Assembly: GCA_000827495.1 (NCBI GenBank)
Contig: KN817579.1
Span: 113,633 to 177,632 of the forward strand
DNA: 64,000 nucleotides
Origin: Hypholoma sublateritium FD-334 SS-4
Taxonomy: Eukaryota; Basidiomycota; Agaricomycetes; Agaricales; Strophariaceae
Reading direction: 5' to 3'
Shown piece after piece: positions 24,141-36,695 of this stretch. Under the pieces are notes generated by a model that was given only the letters and a program-made list of their open reading frames with translations, was not told the origin of the DNA and ran no database searches. The stretch's first letter is position 1. The number at the start of each line of letters is the position of its first letter. Both the position numbers and the translations under genes were made by a program.

Positions 24141-26140
24141 TGCTACGCCCATGAACCCCACCAGCCGCTCAGCGCTCAGCTCCCGGTCACCCAGCACTGC
24201 TCCCGCCTGCGCCTCGGATGCGTCTCAGAAATCGTCATCGCACTTCCACCCCTGCGACGGCCCAGCTCGCGGTCCGTCCCCCTGGCGCTGCTCGCGCCAC
24301 GCCGGCTCACACGCGCACGTCCCCCATCNCACTCTACGCAGAACGCCGCCGCTCCGCGCCCAGCTACCCGAATCCGCTCCCCCATGCGCCGCCACGCGCT
24401 ACATCATTTCGCCCTGCGCGGCAGCGCTGAGCACCGTCCGCGCCCACGCCCGCAGGCGCCGCTCCTGCCCGCGCCACCTTCGCGGCGATGCAGCTCTTCA
24501 CGCCGAGCGCGCCTCTCCATCCACACACCGCAACACCACCGCGGCATGCACACGCTCGCGCGTCGTACTGCCCGCGTCCTTCGCACTCCCGCAGCTGTCA
24601 CCCGTTGCCCCTCCCTTGCCGCCCCGCCCATCGCGCGCATTTAGTACCGCCTGATTCGTCCTCCATGTTCAGTCTCCGCGGACACACTGCGAATTCGTGC
24701 CGACGCCGCACGCTGCGCGACTCGCGGCGGAGGGCGGTGCCGGACGGCATATAGCGGGCGGCGCGGGCAGTACATGATTGCATCGCACTCGTGTCGCCTC
24801 GCTGGAGCGCGTCGGGCGGTGGGGATGGGCGCCCGGGGTCACGGCGCCATCCCCAGCGCAGACGCCCGTGCTTCCTCGGCACTACACACGACGTTTCTAG
24901 AAGATTCCCCGGCGCCGTTCCCACCCGCGCTCTGTGCGTGCTGCGCGCCGCCGCGGTATCTGGAACACCCAGCGCGATCCACGACGCGTGTGTCTACCTT
25001 CGCGTGCCCGCTGGAGCCGTCGCCGTTCCATTGGGAGTGCAGCGGGTGCCGTGCACAGCCATGTCCTCGCGCGGACGCTCGAGCGCGCCTCCCGCTCAGC
25101 GTCACGCCATGCGCCGGTCGCATGCTCGACAAGGGGGCGCGCCGCGCGGTGGAGATATCGCATGCTCGATCCAGGCTTCGACAGTAGGATCCGGGCGCGC
25201 ATATCGCGTGTGTAACTGGGGCGCACTGATGTACCCCGGCGCGATGCGCAGGGGCGTGCGTGTGCGTCGCCATGCCCTGCATATGGGCGTATTTTTTTAG
25301 CAGTGTGCCGCGACACCACGCGTCCACTGCGCGCTGGAGGGCGGCGCGCATCCGGCTGCCTGCGGTGCGGATGGGCGGGGCGCTTCGGGACGCTGTCCGC
25401 AGAGCGTGCAGGGAGGACAGGCGGCTGCGCTTGGTGCATGCGCACGCGCACGGGCGCGGGAGACGCGACCGCCAGGAGGAGCGCGTGGGCCGATTCTTCG
25501 CGCGGACGCTCGCCGTGCATCGAGGTCGCGTCCAGCGGGGGCCGTATGTGTACGACGACGCGCCCGCTTTGCGGTGGAGACATCGCGTGTTCGAGCCGGG
25601 GGTTAAGAGCGCGCTCCAGCCGCGCTTGTCCCGTTTATATATAAGTACTTAATATACACCCCTTTGCGGTTCTTCCCGCTGCGATCGGGGCAGAACTCGA
25701 GAGACGCTTTGTAGCGCCGGACAGATCTTCCGCACCGCTCCCGCCTGCACCGCTGCGCGCCCCTGAAAAGCGCCCAGAAATCGTCATCGCATCTCTCGCC
25801 TTGCGACATCCCCACGCTGAACGTCCCCTCGAGCGTATTCCCCCAAGGCGCGTGCCCGGACATGCGAGCGCCGCGCGACCGTCGCCGGCGCTTTAACCTA
25901 ATGGCTCCCCGTACCCAGGCCTCGCGCCGCGTCCTTCATGCACTCACGCATGCTGCTACTTGGTATCCCTCCATCGCGCGTGCGCCGAAGCTCAGGCTGT
26001 GCGTCTTTGCCCGTGTCAGCTATCTCCGCCGACTACCGACGCGCTGCGCTTCGTTTCTGCCCTCGTACCCGCGTTGTCCGTCTGCGCCAGGGCGTGATTT
26101 CTTCCGTCGTCGCCGCTCCTAATCGAACTTTTGTCTAAGG
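24141..26140. other. GC-rich gene-free stretch of copy 1
   Basis: Composition is high-GC with strand skew up to about 25650, then normal. No splice chain or family motif is visible in any of the many overlapping frames. An N at 24329 marks an unresolved base. The same stretch in copy 2 is 32659-34665. Confidence 0.35.
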
Positions 26141-27111
26141 CCGCGTAATTGGATGAGCGATTACGGGCGCTCTGAGAATACACGCTAGTGACACCATCAA
26201 ATTCACAATTTGATTGGTCTCTTTTCCACCCTTGCCAGCTTTCCGAAAGCTGAAAAGCTTAAAAGCTAATGCTTCTTCAATCTGTATGTGAATTAGATAT
26301 TTTGGTAGTTCTTAATATCTTCTTAGCTTTCCTAGCTTTTTGAAGTTTTTTTACAGCGAGGGTGAATACTTAGTTTTTTCGGAAAACATACCCAGCTTTT
26401 AGGCTTTCTTTGCATTTTTCGCTCGGACAAGCGAAAACAAGTAAAACGTCAAACTTTAAATTCTGATGCATTGAATAGCTGTGTGTATCCCGGATAGTTC
26501 CGCAGACGTCGATGTATAATTTGATGAGCATGGATCTCGTTATTATGACATTATTTCCGTCATTCAATGGATCATTATTACATAGGGTCTGGAGTAAAAT
26601 TTACAAGATCGATATGTTAGTATCTACAAGAAGTTACACGAATGATGATTTATGAATAACCTACTCAATAACCTATACCAGTGGATTTTGCTCGTTCACG
26701 GAGCCTTTCTATCTTCTCGGATAATAATATACATATACAAGTCAAGTTTCAGTCGCGACTTGCCCATCCCGGCCGTGATAGATTACGTCCCGCAGTTTCC
26801 CGCGATGCCTTCGTATGGTGCCCTCTACGCGGCCTTCCACGTTCTGACCGTGTTGCAGGCGAGGACGCGCGCGAGGAGGTCGAGGCATAATTACCTTTTA
26901 ATGAATTCGCTCCAACGCTGCGGGTGTAGGTTTGTGAGCGCTAGCTTAGCCTCGCCCACCGCAGGCGCAGATGCGGACGCCGACAATTGAGTACTATTCC
27001 GCCGGCGCGCTACCAATATCTGGTTGTGTTTTTTCAAAATGAAATGGAACGCGGGTGCGTGTATCTTGCGTCTACGTATATGAAATATCGAATGTCCCGA
27101 GTATTGTCTTA
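26141..27111. other. AT-rich stretch with AAGCTTT words; possible orphan exon
   Basis: Between 26220 and 26410 the words AGCTTT, AAAGCT and AAGCTT are dense. A local GC-rich piece at about 26780-26890 (frame containing MPSYGALYAAFHVLTVLQA) stands out from its surroundings and could be an exon fragment. I cannot attach it to a family or a splice chain. The copy 2 counterpart is 34666-35636. Confidence 0.25.
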
Positions 27112-28170
27112 TCACCATGGGATCCTTCCACCATCGACGTCAACAAACTCGCCGCCCTCTTTCTCCCGCGTCGCCCTATCGATCAAGTCGACGAGCGCCT
27201 TCGCCGCCTCCTCGGGCGTCTGGAGCGTAATATGCTCGCGCAGCGAGTCGAAGACGCCCGTCGTATCGTTGGCCATCGCCGCCTTGGCTAGAAACGTAAC
27301 TAAGTCAAGCAATAAATATGTCAACGTGAAGAGATACGAACCGGAATCGGTGTTCACCACGCCAGGCGCCAGTGGGAATGCAACTACAAAAAAAATGGAC
27401 AGCTCAACAAACTTTATCGCGAAGAAACACGCATGAAAACGCACCCAGCCACTCGTTCTCGAAGTGGATCTTCCGCGTGATGTAGTTCAGCGCGGCCTTG
27501 CTCGCCCCGTACGTCGCGACGCGCACGGGGAGCGGCATCATTGGTCCGCCGATGGATGCTGAGGCGCTGCTGATCGGGATGAAGCGCGGGGAAGGGCTCG
27601 CTTTGAGCAGAGCATGGAGCGCCTGAAAGAGGACGGCGGTGCCTACGACATTCACCTATGTCATGTAGAGCAATTAGCGCGTCGTTCTATAAATAGATGG
27701 AAAGCGTACGGTGAAATGCTCGTCGAGTTCCTTTGCTGGTGTGTCGAGCACGGTGGTTTCTACTCGCGCGACAGCTTTATCGGTTATATGTAAGACAAAG
27801 ATAGAGGATATGAAATAAGGAATGGCAAATACCAGCGTTGGCGATGACCGTGTCCACACGGCCGTGCCTCGCCTGGATCTCCTTGGCCAGCTGTGCGTTC
27901 CCCTCCACGTCAGCAGACACGCATTTGACGACGGAGATGCGCCCGGGGTGCTTCTTTGAAAGCTCGTCAAGCGCAGCAGCCTTCGAGACATCGCGCACGC
28001 CGGCATAGACGAACGCATTCGGGCGTGAGGCTGCGATGTAGCCTACGAGGCCGAGTCCTGTTTAAAGAGGAATTAGAGACTATGAAGTGGGACAGAGAAT
28101 AACGGAAATGAGTACCTATTCCGCGGTTGGTACCCGTGACAAGATATACAGTGGACGTAGATGAGGACAT
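27112..28170 (-). CDS. Short-chain dehydrogenase/reductase (SDR), copy 1
   Basis: Six minus-strand exons join in frame to 257 residues: 28170-28116, 28057-27833, 27774-27710, 27655-27445, 27383-27342 and 27287-27112. All motifs of a classical SDR appear in order. These are the nucleotide-binding TGTNRGIG at residues 12-19, the DV acidic pocket (SADVEGN), the IANAG strand, the catalytic serine in PISSASASIGG, and YGASKAALN with the catalytic Tyr and Lys. The post-active-site segment is FPLAPGVVNTD. The enzyme should be a soluble NAD(P)-dependent oxidoreductase of the C-factor/norsolorinic-acid-ketoreductase-like group. The substrate cannot be told. It is intact and divergently placed relative to SDH4. 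Confidence 0.85.
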
Positions 28171-29418
28171 GGCAGATTTGGTGGTACGTCCAGAATACAG
28201 AAGGCGTGTTCCTTTTGCTCACTCTTTAAGTACAGCCAGCCACAGCCCCAAGACGCTTTTACTGATGTACAGTACTCTGATTATCAGCTCAGAGTAAATG
28301 GTGTGAAGTCAGCCTGGCCTGAACGGTAATTAATAACTCAGTTACGTGGGTAGATATTATTTATCACACTTGAACTTACTACGGTGCAACTGTGCGACGC
28401 GCTTACGCACGGCATGTGTGGGCAGCGGTCTACGTACTGGGGCTTGACGCGCTAAGTAGGACAACTGCAAATTCAATCGGATTATATTGAGCCGAATTCA
28501 AAGTAAAGTCCCATTGAATTTGTAACACATATACGAACGGTCAAAGGTGGGAGCAATTCACGTACAAGGCTATGACGAGCCGCGTTCTTGTACAAAGATT
28601 TAGATAGGGATCTCTCCTAATATAGCAGGGCTTCCCAAGTGTTTCACCGACATCCACGCAAGAAATCGGGAAAAATATGACCGCTGACATAGTCACCGGT
28701 CAGCAAGTATGTACTCGGGCGTCAGCATTCCGTGAAGCTTCAGCGTGAAGATTGAATAAATGCTTGCAATTAAGCAAGTGTAATTACAGTGCCCGTCCTC
28801 ATCTTTTCTCTCGAAAATATCGATTACATATTACTGAGTCTCACAGCACACGTAACATGTCGAAGTCATACGATTTCCAACAATTCTGTGGCAGCACACG
28901 ACTTGAGTCTTGCACACGACATGTGAACGGGTGACAATGCGACTTCGTTCCAGCGAAGCGCGTAGAGAAGGGCGGCACTCAGAATTAACTTTTACCTTGT
29001 TGGACCGCCGGTCATTCTGCTGCATCCAGAATTTGTGTATTTTCATGCTCAAACTGTTTACTACTGAGAGAGAGCTGAGCAGTAGAAACAACAGCCCACG
29101 CGCATCAATAGTTCCCGTTTGGTCCTCTTTCGCTCGACCAAGAGATACAATTTAGGAAGGGAGATCACTTAGATTTTGAATCAAGGAGATATACCTGAAT
29201 TCAAACCAATAAACAATAATGAAGTAATTCCTCCTTCTTCGTCGATCCAATTATGCACCACAGGTATTCATGCCTTGTTTTTGCGCTTGTCAATATCCTG
29301 ACTGTGATTGGCCAGAACTGCTTGCGCATGCTTGGCGTTGAGTCCCGGGACCGGTTTCGGCAGTAACCGGCGGCCTCTTGGGCAGGTTCCTCACAAGCAG
29401 TCTAGCACTGTCCCAACG
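28171..29418. other. Intergenic region between the divergent SDR and SDH4 genes
   Basis: This 1.25-kb spacer separates two divergently transcribed genes and should hold both promoters. No gene was recognised; overlapping short frames around 28830-29155 have no family features. The copy 2 counterpart is 36696-37943. Confidence 0.4.
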
Positions 29419-30233
29419 ATGTCCACCTCGCTCGCCATCCGCTCCGCCCTCCCTCGCGCCCGCCTCGTCACTCGCGCCCCGGCGCTTGGTGCGTCTCATT
29501 TCCCTGATCGCGCTGCGCTACGCACTGACCACCCCCGCAGCCCGATTCGCCACGAGCGGCGCCCCGTATGCCTACACCCCCGGCGGTCGTACGTTTCAAG
29601 CAGCTGTTGTCGTTCCAGAAGCCTCTGACACCCCGCAGCGATCATACAGGGATCCGTGAACGATCCGACAGCGTTCCCTGCGCCGTCGCGCACGCACGGC
29701 TCGCACCACTGGGCCTTCGAGCGCCTGCTCTCCGCGGGGCTCGTCCCGCTCACCGCCGCCGCATTCGCGACCTCCGGGAGCAGCTACCCCGTCCTCGACG
29801 GCATCCTCGGCGTGTCGCTCGTCATGCACAGCCATATCGGCGTACGTCGTGTCTGTAGTATGTCTCGTGGGGACGGCTGATTCATTGATCTGGCAGTTTG
29901 ACTGCATCGTCGTGGACTACCTGCACACACGCAAGTTCCCCGTACTTGGAAATGTGGCGAAGTGGGGCCTACGCGCGGCGACGGTCGCGACGCTGGTGGG
30001 AGTGTACCAGTTCAACACGAACGACATCGGTACGTCTATTTCTGCTTCCCGGTCCGTTCCTACGCCCGTTCTCCCCTACGTCGAGATGTGTTCCTGCCTC
30101 TACCACATCCGCCAAATCTGTCTGCCACCTTCGCCCACCTCGAGCCACCTGTCTCCCTCGCTCAACCCGTATATGCGCGCTGACAACGCCCACAGGTCTC
30201 ACGGAGCTCATCGCAAAGGCGTGGACGGCCTAA
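29419..30233 (+). CDS. SDH4: Succinate dehydrogenase membrane anchor CybS, copy 1
   Basis: Five exons, 29419-29488, 29541-29588, 29639-29841, 29897-30029 and 30196-30233, join in frame to 163 residues. The basic, Ser/Ala-rich N-terminus (SLAIRSALPRARLVTRAPAL) is a mitochondrial targeting peptide. Then come APYAYTPGGPIIQGSVNDP, the conserved HWAFERLLSAGLVPLTAAAF and three membrane helices. The HSHIG...VVDY motif follows, carrying the haem-ligand histidine and the Asp-Tyr pair of the ubiquinone site, and the short C-terminal helix is ITELIAKAW-like (LTELIAKAWTA). The product anchors complex II in the inner mitochondrial membrane, linking the TCA cycle to quinone reduction. It is intact and of normal length. 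This is normally a single-copy housekeeping gene, so its duplication in the window is suspicious. Confidence 0.93.
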
Positions 30234-30662
30234 GCGGGTCTCGGCTCGCTAAAACTCTCGCTAGACGGAACGGCATGTATTAGAATGTGTGTGATAATAA
30301 CAACAATTATAAAGTTACAGCTCATCGCTAGCTCTATCGAGCCCCGGGAAACTCTCGAAAGTCTACTCTGCGTCGAATGTCAATACTGGCTACCACAGAA
30401 AATGTCGGTCGCCGAAGGAGCTCTATGGTTTTGTTTGCTTCGATGCCACTATCTGGACCTCCAATACTGTCCGCCAGTCTCGAATGTTCGACCCTCACAA
30501 TCGACGACCCGTCTTCCCCAGCCGTGCTCTCCTTAAGTCCGCTCTAGCCCCGCGCGGGAGCAGGCACCGATTTATAAGTCCAGCTGAGGATACACCGCGC
30601 GGCATGTCGCTGGGTGCTCCCTGCTGTGCGGCGGGTTGGGCATACGACTGGAGCCTCTGGCG
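30234..30662. other. Spacer between SDH4 and the small hypothetical gene
   Basis: Nothing recognised beyond the expected 3' untranslated DNA of SDH4. The copy 2 counterpart is 38759-39187. Confidence 0.35.
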
Positions 30663-31096
30663 ATGCCGCCCACGTGCGTTTGGGACGAATATACTCATGT
30701 CCGCGGTCTCCCGCCCGCCATCCTCCGCATCTCCAGGCCGCCGTGCGCATGGAGTACCACGTTTCCGTGCGGTGTGCTCGTTGGAGAGTACCGTACTCCG
30801 CTTCCGTCAGGCCCCGCTTCCTCGACGCAAGTCGGCGCGCGCGGCGCCCGGCCACATTCTAACGGCGACATCTGCTCTGGGCTCATCGGGCCTGGCTTAT
30901 TCTGCCGCGAATGTAAGGATCCGGGGACGCAAGGTAAGTGTTGCCTCTGTTCCATTCTGTTCGTCTGACTTTCTTTATTCTCGCAGTTCGCGGCTCGCTA
31001 TCGATCGCTTCGGGCGCTGACGGCGCATGGATGTTCGTTTTGAGGCTCTTTTCGCCACTGATACACCCGTCGTCCCTTTCAGGCATGTCCGCATAG
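30663..31096 (+). CDS. Small hypothetical protein, two exons, copy 1
   Basis: An ATG at 30663 opens a frame to a GTAAGT donor after 30933. A CGCAG acceptor before 30987 restores the frame, which ends at TAG 31094-31096, giving 126 residues. The 53-base intron has the usual length and consensus ends. The protein has several cysteines (DICSGLIGPGLFCREC) and an arginine/proline-rich middle. I recognise no family. The GC-rich context makes chance open frames common, and no homologue in the window supports it. The copy 2 counterpart is 39188-39621. Confidence 0.3.
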
Positions 31097-31426
31097 CTGT
31101 ATGCAGGAATAAGCGGTGCTCCCGGTGCTCATCGTTACCTCAAGCTTCGACGCTCCTCCGCCGTGGACACCGCGAAGCACCGCCACAGAGGTCAATCTGC
31201 GTTGTGAGCGAGCATATTCTCCCCAGTGAGCACTGCTGACATGGACGGACGCCAGCGCGTGCCATTGTAGCGTGCCTTAGCGCTTGTTCGCCCTGCCCTC
31301 CGTACCGCCTAGCAGGAATAGGAGATTGAGTCTTGCAAGAACCCGCCCAGAGTGCAAAGTCTCCCTCCGACGACGTAGCGTACCAGCGCGCGGGAGTGGT
31401 GAGTCTGATTGTCCTCCCCATGATTG

Positions 31427-31693
31427 TGTTGGAATCATTGCTCGATTACCCAAGTAGGTAGTCGAACATTCCACCAATGACGAGCGCCTTCGAGGCGCGT
31501 CTATTACATTCTTACATTTGTGTTTACATATGTTTTCTATTTCCTAAATGACTTGTTCACTNNTATATAGTATTTTATAGAATATTGTAGATACATCTAG
31601 CTACCATACTTACATGTATATAAGGACAGTATGTAGGCAGAATATCATTAAGATTTTCTCTCAACTTCACCACTGCGCACTACTTTCTCAATA
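31427..31693 (+). repeat. LTR of a Ty1/copia-like retrotransposon (5' LTR, copy 1)
   Basis: The 267-base repeat begins TGTTGGAATCATTG and ends TTTCTCAATA, with short imperfect inverted ends TGTTG/CAATA. It contains TATA-like stretches (TATATAG near 31564, GTATATAAGGA near 31617). The preceding five bases are GATTG (31422-31426). Immediately after it come a primer-binding-site-like GGTTATGGGCC and the gag frame, so this is a 5' LTR. Two bases (31562-31563) are N. Confidence 0.8.
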
Positions 31694-31710
31694 GGTTATG
31701 GGCCCCGAGA
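31694..31710 (+). other. Candidate primer-binding site
   Basis: GGTTATGGGCCCCGAGA directly follows the LTR end, where the minus-strand primer site of an LTR retrotransposon is expected. I cannot say which tRNA it matches. Confidence 0.45.
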
Positions 31711-31789
31711 GGACTTAACCAGAACACACGACACATCTATTCTTATCGACATCACATCCCATCACTATTTTTAACTAATCGCCATCGAC

Positions 31790-32657
31790 ATGTCGGACGA
31801 ACAAACATATGGAAGCTACCGTATGGAACTACTGAAGGCCCACAATTGGATGCCGTGGAAGCGACGAATGCTTGCGGTAATGATGGACCTTGGACTGGAG
31901 CAGTACATCGCGGAAGACGCTAAACGCCCAGGATCAGCAAAGGATGGCGAACCGACAGATGCGGAAATAAAGGCGCAGACCGCATGGGACAAGGGAGATG
32001 CCAAGACACGATGCCGAATCGAGCTTGCCATCAGTGATGCAGAGATGGTACATATCATGGGAGCNCGCACGGCGCGCGAAATGTGGGAACAATTATGTAC
32101 TGTGAAGGAATCCAAGGGCCGACTTGGATTATTAGCGACACGACGGGCGCTATTTCGGGCAACAGCAGAAGAAGGATGCGATATGGCAGAACATATTGCA
32201 AAGCTACGCCAACTGCAAGAGGAATTGCACATTATGGGTAGCATTGTCACGGACGAAGACTTTGTTATGATCCTTCTTACCTCACTTCCGGAGTCATGGG
32301 AAAATTACGCCTCATCTTTTCTTGGCTCAAGCGGCAACAAACCAACAGTGAAATCACAAGAATTAGTTGGTGTANTACTCGAAGAAGCGCGCCGCAGGAA
32401 GGAACGCAGNGGAGAAACTGCGGGAACGTCATTACAGGCCCGAGGGAATTTTAACCGCGGATCACCAGGAAGGGAATCCGGGAAGAAAGACAACTCAAAT
32501 TTGGAGTGTTATAATTGCCACAAGAAAGGCCACATCTCGAAGGATTGTTGGGCCAAAGGTGGCGGACGCGAAGGCCAGGGACCGAAGGGCCGGAAAGGGC
32601 CACACAGATCAGGACGCACAAACCAGGCACGAGAAGATAATAATAGTATCAATGACG
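31790..32657 (+). CDS. Copia-type Gag (UBN2 plus zinc knuckle), truncated by an assembly gap
   Basis: The ATG at 31790 starts a Gag of about 289 residues. Residues about 5-40 resemble the copia N-terminal segment (KAHNWMPWKRRMLAVMMDLG). A UBN2-like core follows (TAREMWEQLC, LATRRALFRATAEEG, VMILLTSLPESWENY). A CCHC zinc knuckle CYNCHKKGHISKDC lies near residues 243-256. It would coat retrotransposon RNA in virus-like particles. The frame stops making sense exactly at the N at 32658, where the sequence jumps into copy 2 of the duplicated block. No protease, integrase or reverse transcriptase follows. Further single Ns lie at 32065, 32375 and 32410, consistent with a collapsed repeat consensus. 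Confidence 0.85.
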
Positions 32658-35636
32658 NTGCTACGCCCATGGACCCCACCAGCCGCTCAGCGCTCAGCGC
32701 TCAGCTCCCGGTCACCCAGCACTGCTCCCGCCTGCGCCTCGGACGCGTCTCAGAAATCGTCATCGCACTTCCACCCCTGCGACGGCCCAGCTCGCGGTCC
32801 GTCCCCCTGGCGCTGCTCGCGCCACGCCGGCTCACACGCGCACGTCCCCCATCNCACTCTACGCAGAACGCCGCCGCTCCGCGCCCAGCTACCCGAATCC
32901 GCTCCCCCATGCGCCGCCACGCGCTACATCATTTCGCCCTGCGCGGCAGCGCTGAGCACCGTCCGCGCCCACGCCCGCAGGCGCCGCTCCTGCCCGCGCC
33001 ACCTTCGCGGCGATGCAGCTCTTCACGCCGAGCGCGCCTCTCCATCCACACACCGCAACACCACCGCGGCATGCACACGCTCGCGCGTCGTACTGCCCGC
33101 GTCCTTCGCACTCCCGCAGCTGTCACCCGTTGCCCCTCCCTTGCCGCCCCGCCCATCGCGCGCATTTAGTACCGCCTGATTCGTCCTCCATGTTCAGTCT
33201 CCGCGGACACACTGCGAATTCGTGCCGACGCCGCACGCTGCGCGACTCGCGGCGGAGGGCGGTGCCGGACGGCATATAGCGGGCGGCGCGGGCAGTACAT
33301 GATTGCATCGCACTCGTGTCGCCTCGCTGGAGCGCGTCGGGCGGTGGGGATGGGCGCCCGGGGTCACGGCGCCATCCCCAGCGCAGACGCCCGTGCTTCC
33401 TCGGCACTACACACGACGTTTCTAGAAGATTCCCCGGCGCCGTTCCCACCCGCGCTCTGTGCGTGCTGCGCGCCGCCGCGGTATCTGGAACACCCAGCGC
33501 GATCCACGACGCGTGTGTCTACCTTCGCGTGCCCGCTGGAGCCGTCGCCGTTCCATTGGGAGTGCAGCGGGTGCCGTGCACAGCCATGTCCTCGCGCGGA
33601 CGCTCGAGCGCGCCTCCCGCTCAGCGTCACGCCATGCGCCGGTCGCATGCTCGACAAGGGGGCGCGCCGCGCGGTGGAGATATCGCATGCTCGATCCAGG
33701 CTTCGACAGTAGGATCCGGGCGCGCATATCGCGTGTGTAACTGGGGCGCACTGATGTACCCCGGCGCGATGCGCAGGGGCGTGCGTGTGCGTCGCCATGC
33801 CCTGCATATGGGCGTATTTTTTTAGCAGTGTGCCGCGACACCACGCGTCCACTGCGCGCTGGAGGGCGGCGCGCATCCGGCTGCCTGCGGTGCGGATGGG
33901 CGGGGCGCTTCGGGACGCTGTCCGCAGAGCGTGCAGGGAGGACAGGCGGCTGCGCTTGGTGCATGCGCACGCGCACGGGCGCGGGAGACGCGACCGCCAG
34001 GAGGAGCGCGTGGGCCGATTCTTCGCGCGGACGCTCGCCGTGCATCGAGGTCGCGTCCAGCGGGGGCCGTATGTGTACGACGACGCGCCCGCTTTGCGGT
34101 GGAGACATCGCGTGTTCGAGCCGGGGGTTAAGAGCGCGCTCCAGCCGCGCTTGTCCCGTTTATATATAAGTACTTAATATACACCCCTTTGCGGTTCTTC
34201 CCGCTGCGATCGGGGCAGAACTCGAGAGACGCTTTGTAGCGCCGGACAGATCTTCCGCACCGCTCCCGCCTGCACCGCTGCGCGCCCCTGAAAAGCGCCC
34301 AGAAATCGTCATCGCATCTCTCGCCTTGCGACATCCCCACGCTGAACGTCCCCTCGAGCGTATTCCCCCAAGGCGCGTGCCCGGACATGCGAGCGCCGCG
34401 CGACCGTCGCCGGCGCTTTAACCTAATGGCTCCCCGTACCCAGGCCTCGCGCCGCGTCCTTCATGCACTCACGCATGCTGCTACTTGGTATCCCTCCATC
34501 GCGCGTGCGCCGAAGCTCAGGCTGTGCGTCTTTGCCCGTGTCAGCTATCTCCGCCGACTACCGACGCGCTGCGCTTCGTTTCTGCCCTCGTACCCGCGTT
34601 GTCCGTCTGCGCCAGGGCGTGATTTCTTCCGTCGTCGCCGCTCCTAATCGAACTTTTGTCTAAGGCCGCGTAATTGGATGAGCGATTACGGGCGCTCTGA
34701 GAATACACGCTAGTGACACCATCAAATTCACAATTTGATTGGTCTCTTTTCCACCCTTGCCAGCTTTCCGAAAGCTGAAAAGCTTAAAAGCTAATGCTTC
34801 TTCAATCTGTATGTGAATTAGATATTTTGGTAGTTCTTAATATCTTCTTAGCTTTCCTAGCTTTTTGAAGTTTTTTTACAGCGAGGGTGAATACTTAGTT
34901 TTTTCGGAAAACATACCCAGCTTTTAGGCTTTCTTTGCATTTTTCGCTCGGACAAGCGAAAACAAGTAAAACGTCAAACTTTAAATTCTGATGCATTGAA
35001 TAGCTGTGTGTATCCCGGATAGTTCCGCAGACGTCGATGTATAATTTGATGAGCATGGATCTCGTTATTATGACATTATTTCCGTCATTCAATGGATCAT
35101 TATTACATAGGGTCTGGAGTAAAATTTACAAGATCGATATGTTAGTATCTACAAGAAGTTACACGAATGATGATTTATGAATAACCTACTCAATAACCTA
35201 TACCAGTGGATTTTGCTCGTTCACGGAGCCTTTCTATCTTCTCGGATAATAATATACATATACAAGTCAAGTTTCAGTCGCGACTTGCCCATCCCGGCCG
35301 TGATAGATTACGTCCCGCAGTTTCCCGCGATGCCTTCGTATGGTGCCCTCTACGCGGCCTTCCACGTTCTGACCGTGTTGCAGGCGAGGACGCGCGCGAG
35401 GAGGTCGAGGCATAATTACCTTTTAATGAATTCGCTCCAACGCTGCGGGTGTAGGTTTGTGAGCGCTAGCTTAGCCTCGCCCACCGCAGGCGCAGATGCG
35501 GACGCCGACAATTGAGTACTATTCCGCCGGCGCGCTACCAATATCTGGTTGTGTTTTTTCAAAATGAAATGGAACGCGGGTGCGTGTATCTTGCGTCTAC
35601 GTATATGAAATATCGAATGTCCCGAGTATTGTCTTA

Positions 35637-36695
35637 TCACCATGGGATCCTTCCACCATCGACGTCAACAAACTCGCCGCCCTCTTTCTCCCGCGTCGCC
35701 CTATCGATCAAGTCGACGAGCGCCTTCGCCGCCTCCTCGGGCGTCTGGAGCGTAATATGCTCGCGCAGCGAGTCGAAGACGCCCGTCGTATCGTTGGCCA
35801 TCGCCGCCTTGGCTAGAAACGTAACTAAGTCAAGCAATAAATATGTCAACGTGAAGAGATACGAACCGGAATCGGTGTTCACCACGCCAGGCGCCAGTGG
35901 GAATGCAACTACAAAAAAAATGGACAGCTCAACAAACTTTATCGCGAAGAAACACGCATGAAAACGCACCCAGCCACTCGTTCTCGAAGTGGATCTTCCG
36001 CGTGATGTAGTTCAGCGCGGCCTTGCTCGCCCCGTACGTCGCGACGCGCACGGGGAGCGGCATCATTGGTCCGCCGATGGATGCTGAGGCGCTGCTGATC
36101 GGGATGAAGCGCGGGGAAGGGCTCGCTTTGAGCAGAGCATGGAGCGCCTGAAAGAGGACGGCGGTGCCTACGACATTCACCTATGTCATGTAGAGCAATT
36201 AGCGCGTCGTTCTATAAATAGATGGAAAGCGTACGGTGAAATGCTCGTCGAGTTCCTTTGCTGGTGTGTCGAGCACGGTGGTTTCTACTCGCGCGACAGC
36301 TTTATCGGTTATATGTAAGACAAAGATAGAGGATATGAAATAAGGAATGGCAAATACCAGCGTTGGCGATGACCGTGTCCACACGGCCGTGCCTCGCCTG
36401 GATCTCCTTGGCCAGCTGTGCGTTCCCCTCCACGTCAGCAGACACGCATTTGACGACGGAGATGCGCCCGGGGTGCTTCTTTGAAAGCTCGTCAAGCGCA
36501 GCAGCCTTCGAGACATCGCGCACGCCGGCATAGACGAACGCATTCGGGCGTGAGGCTGCGATGTAGCCTACGAGGCCGAGTCCTGTTTAAAGAGGAATTA
36601 GAGACTATGAAGTGGGACAGAGAATAACGGAAATGAGTACCTATTCCGCGGTTGGTACCCGTGACAAGATATACAGTGGACGTAGATGAGGACAT
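35637..36695 (-). CDS. Short-chain dehydrogenase/reductase (SDR), copy 2
   Basis: This is identical to the gene at 27112-28170, with all six exons shifted by 8525: 36695-36641, 36582-36358, 36299-36235, 36180-35970, 35908-35867 and 35812-35637. It has the same 257-residue product with TGTNRGIG, NAG, catalytic Ser and YGASK. No silent difference was found, as expected if this is the same locus represented twice. Confidence 0.85.

Larger units (their letters stand above)
24141..31693 (+). repeat. 7.55-kb direct duplication, copy 1
   Basis: This block recurs at 32659-40218 at a constant offset of 8525 after the first hundred bases. The only differences I found are within the first 100 bases: A/G, a 7-base CTCAGCG insertion in copy 2, and T/C. 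Everything I compared afterwards, including the N at 24329 and NN at 31562-31563, is reproduced in copy 2. Identical ambiguous bases mean both copies probably come from one consensus, so this is likely an assembly duplication or two haplotypes joined end to end. Confidence 0.9.

Noticed and set aside
23460..24644. Very long open frame (about 390 codons) rich in Pro, Arg, Ala and Ser
   Set aside because: The region is GC-rich with strand skew and has several overlapping long frames on both strands. There is no domain, and composition alone explains the lack of stops. It also crosses the repeat boundary at 24141.
26652..26990. 112-codon frame at the start of the SDR region
   Set aside because: Only a short GC-rich part looks coding; the rest is AT-rich with no domain. 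Reported only as a possible orphan exon.
32659..33178. Apparent fusion of the copia Gag with the downstream GC-rich frame into a 459-residue protein
   Set aside because: The fusion crosses the N at 32658, where the sequence jumps into the duplicated block. The joined part is the same non-coding frame seen in copy 1.
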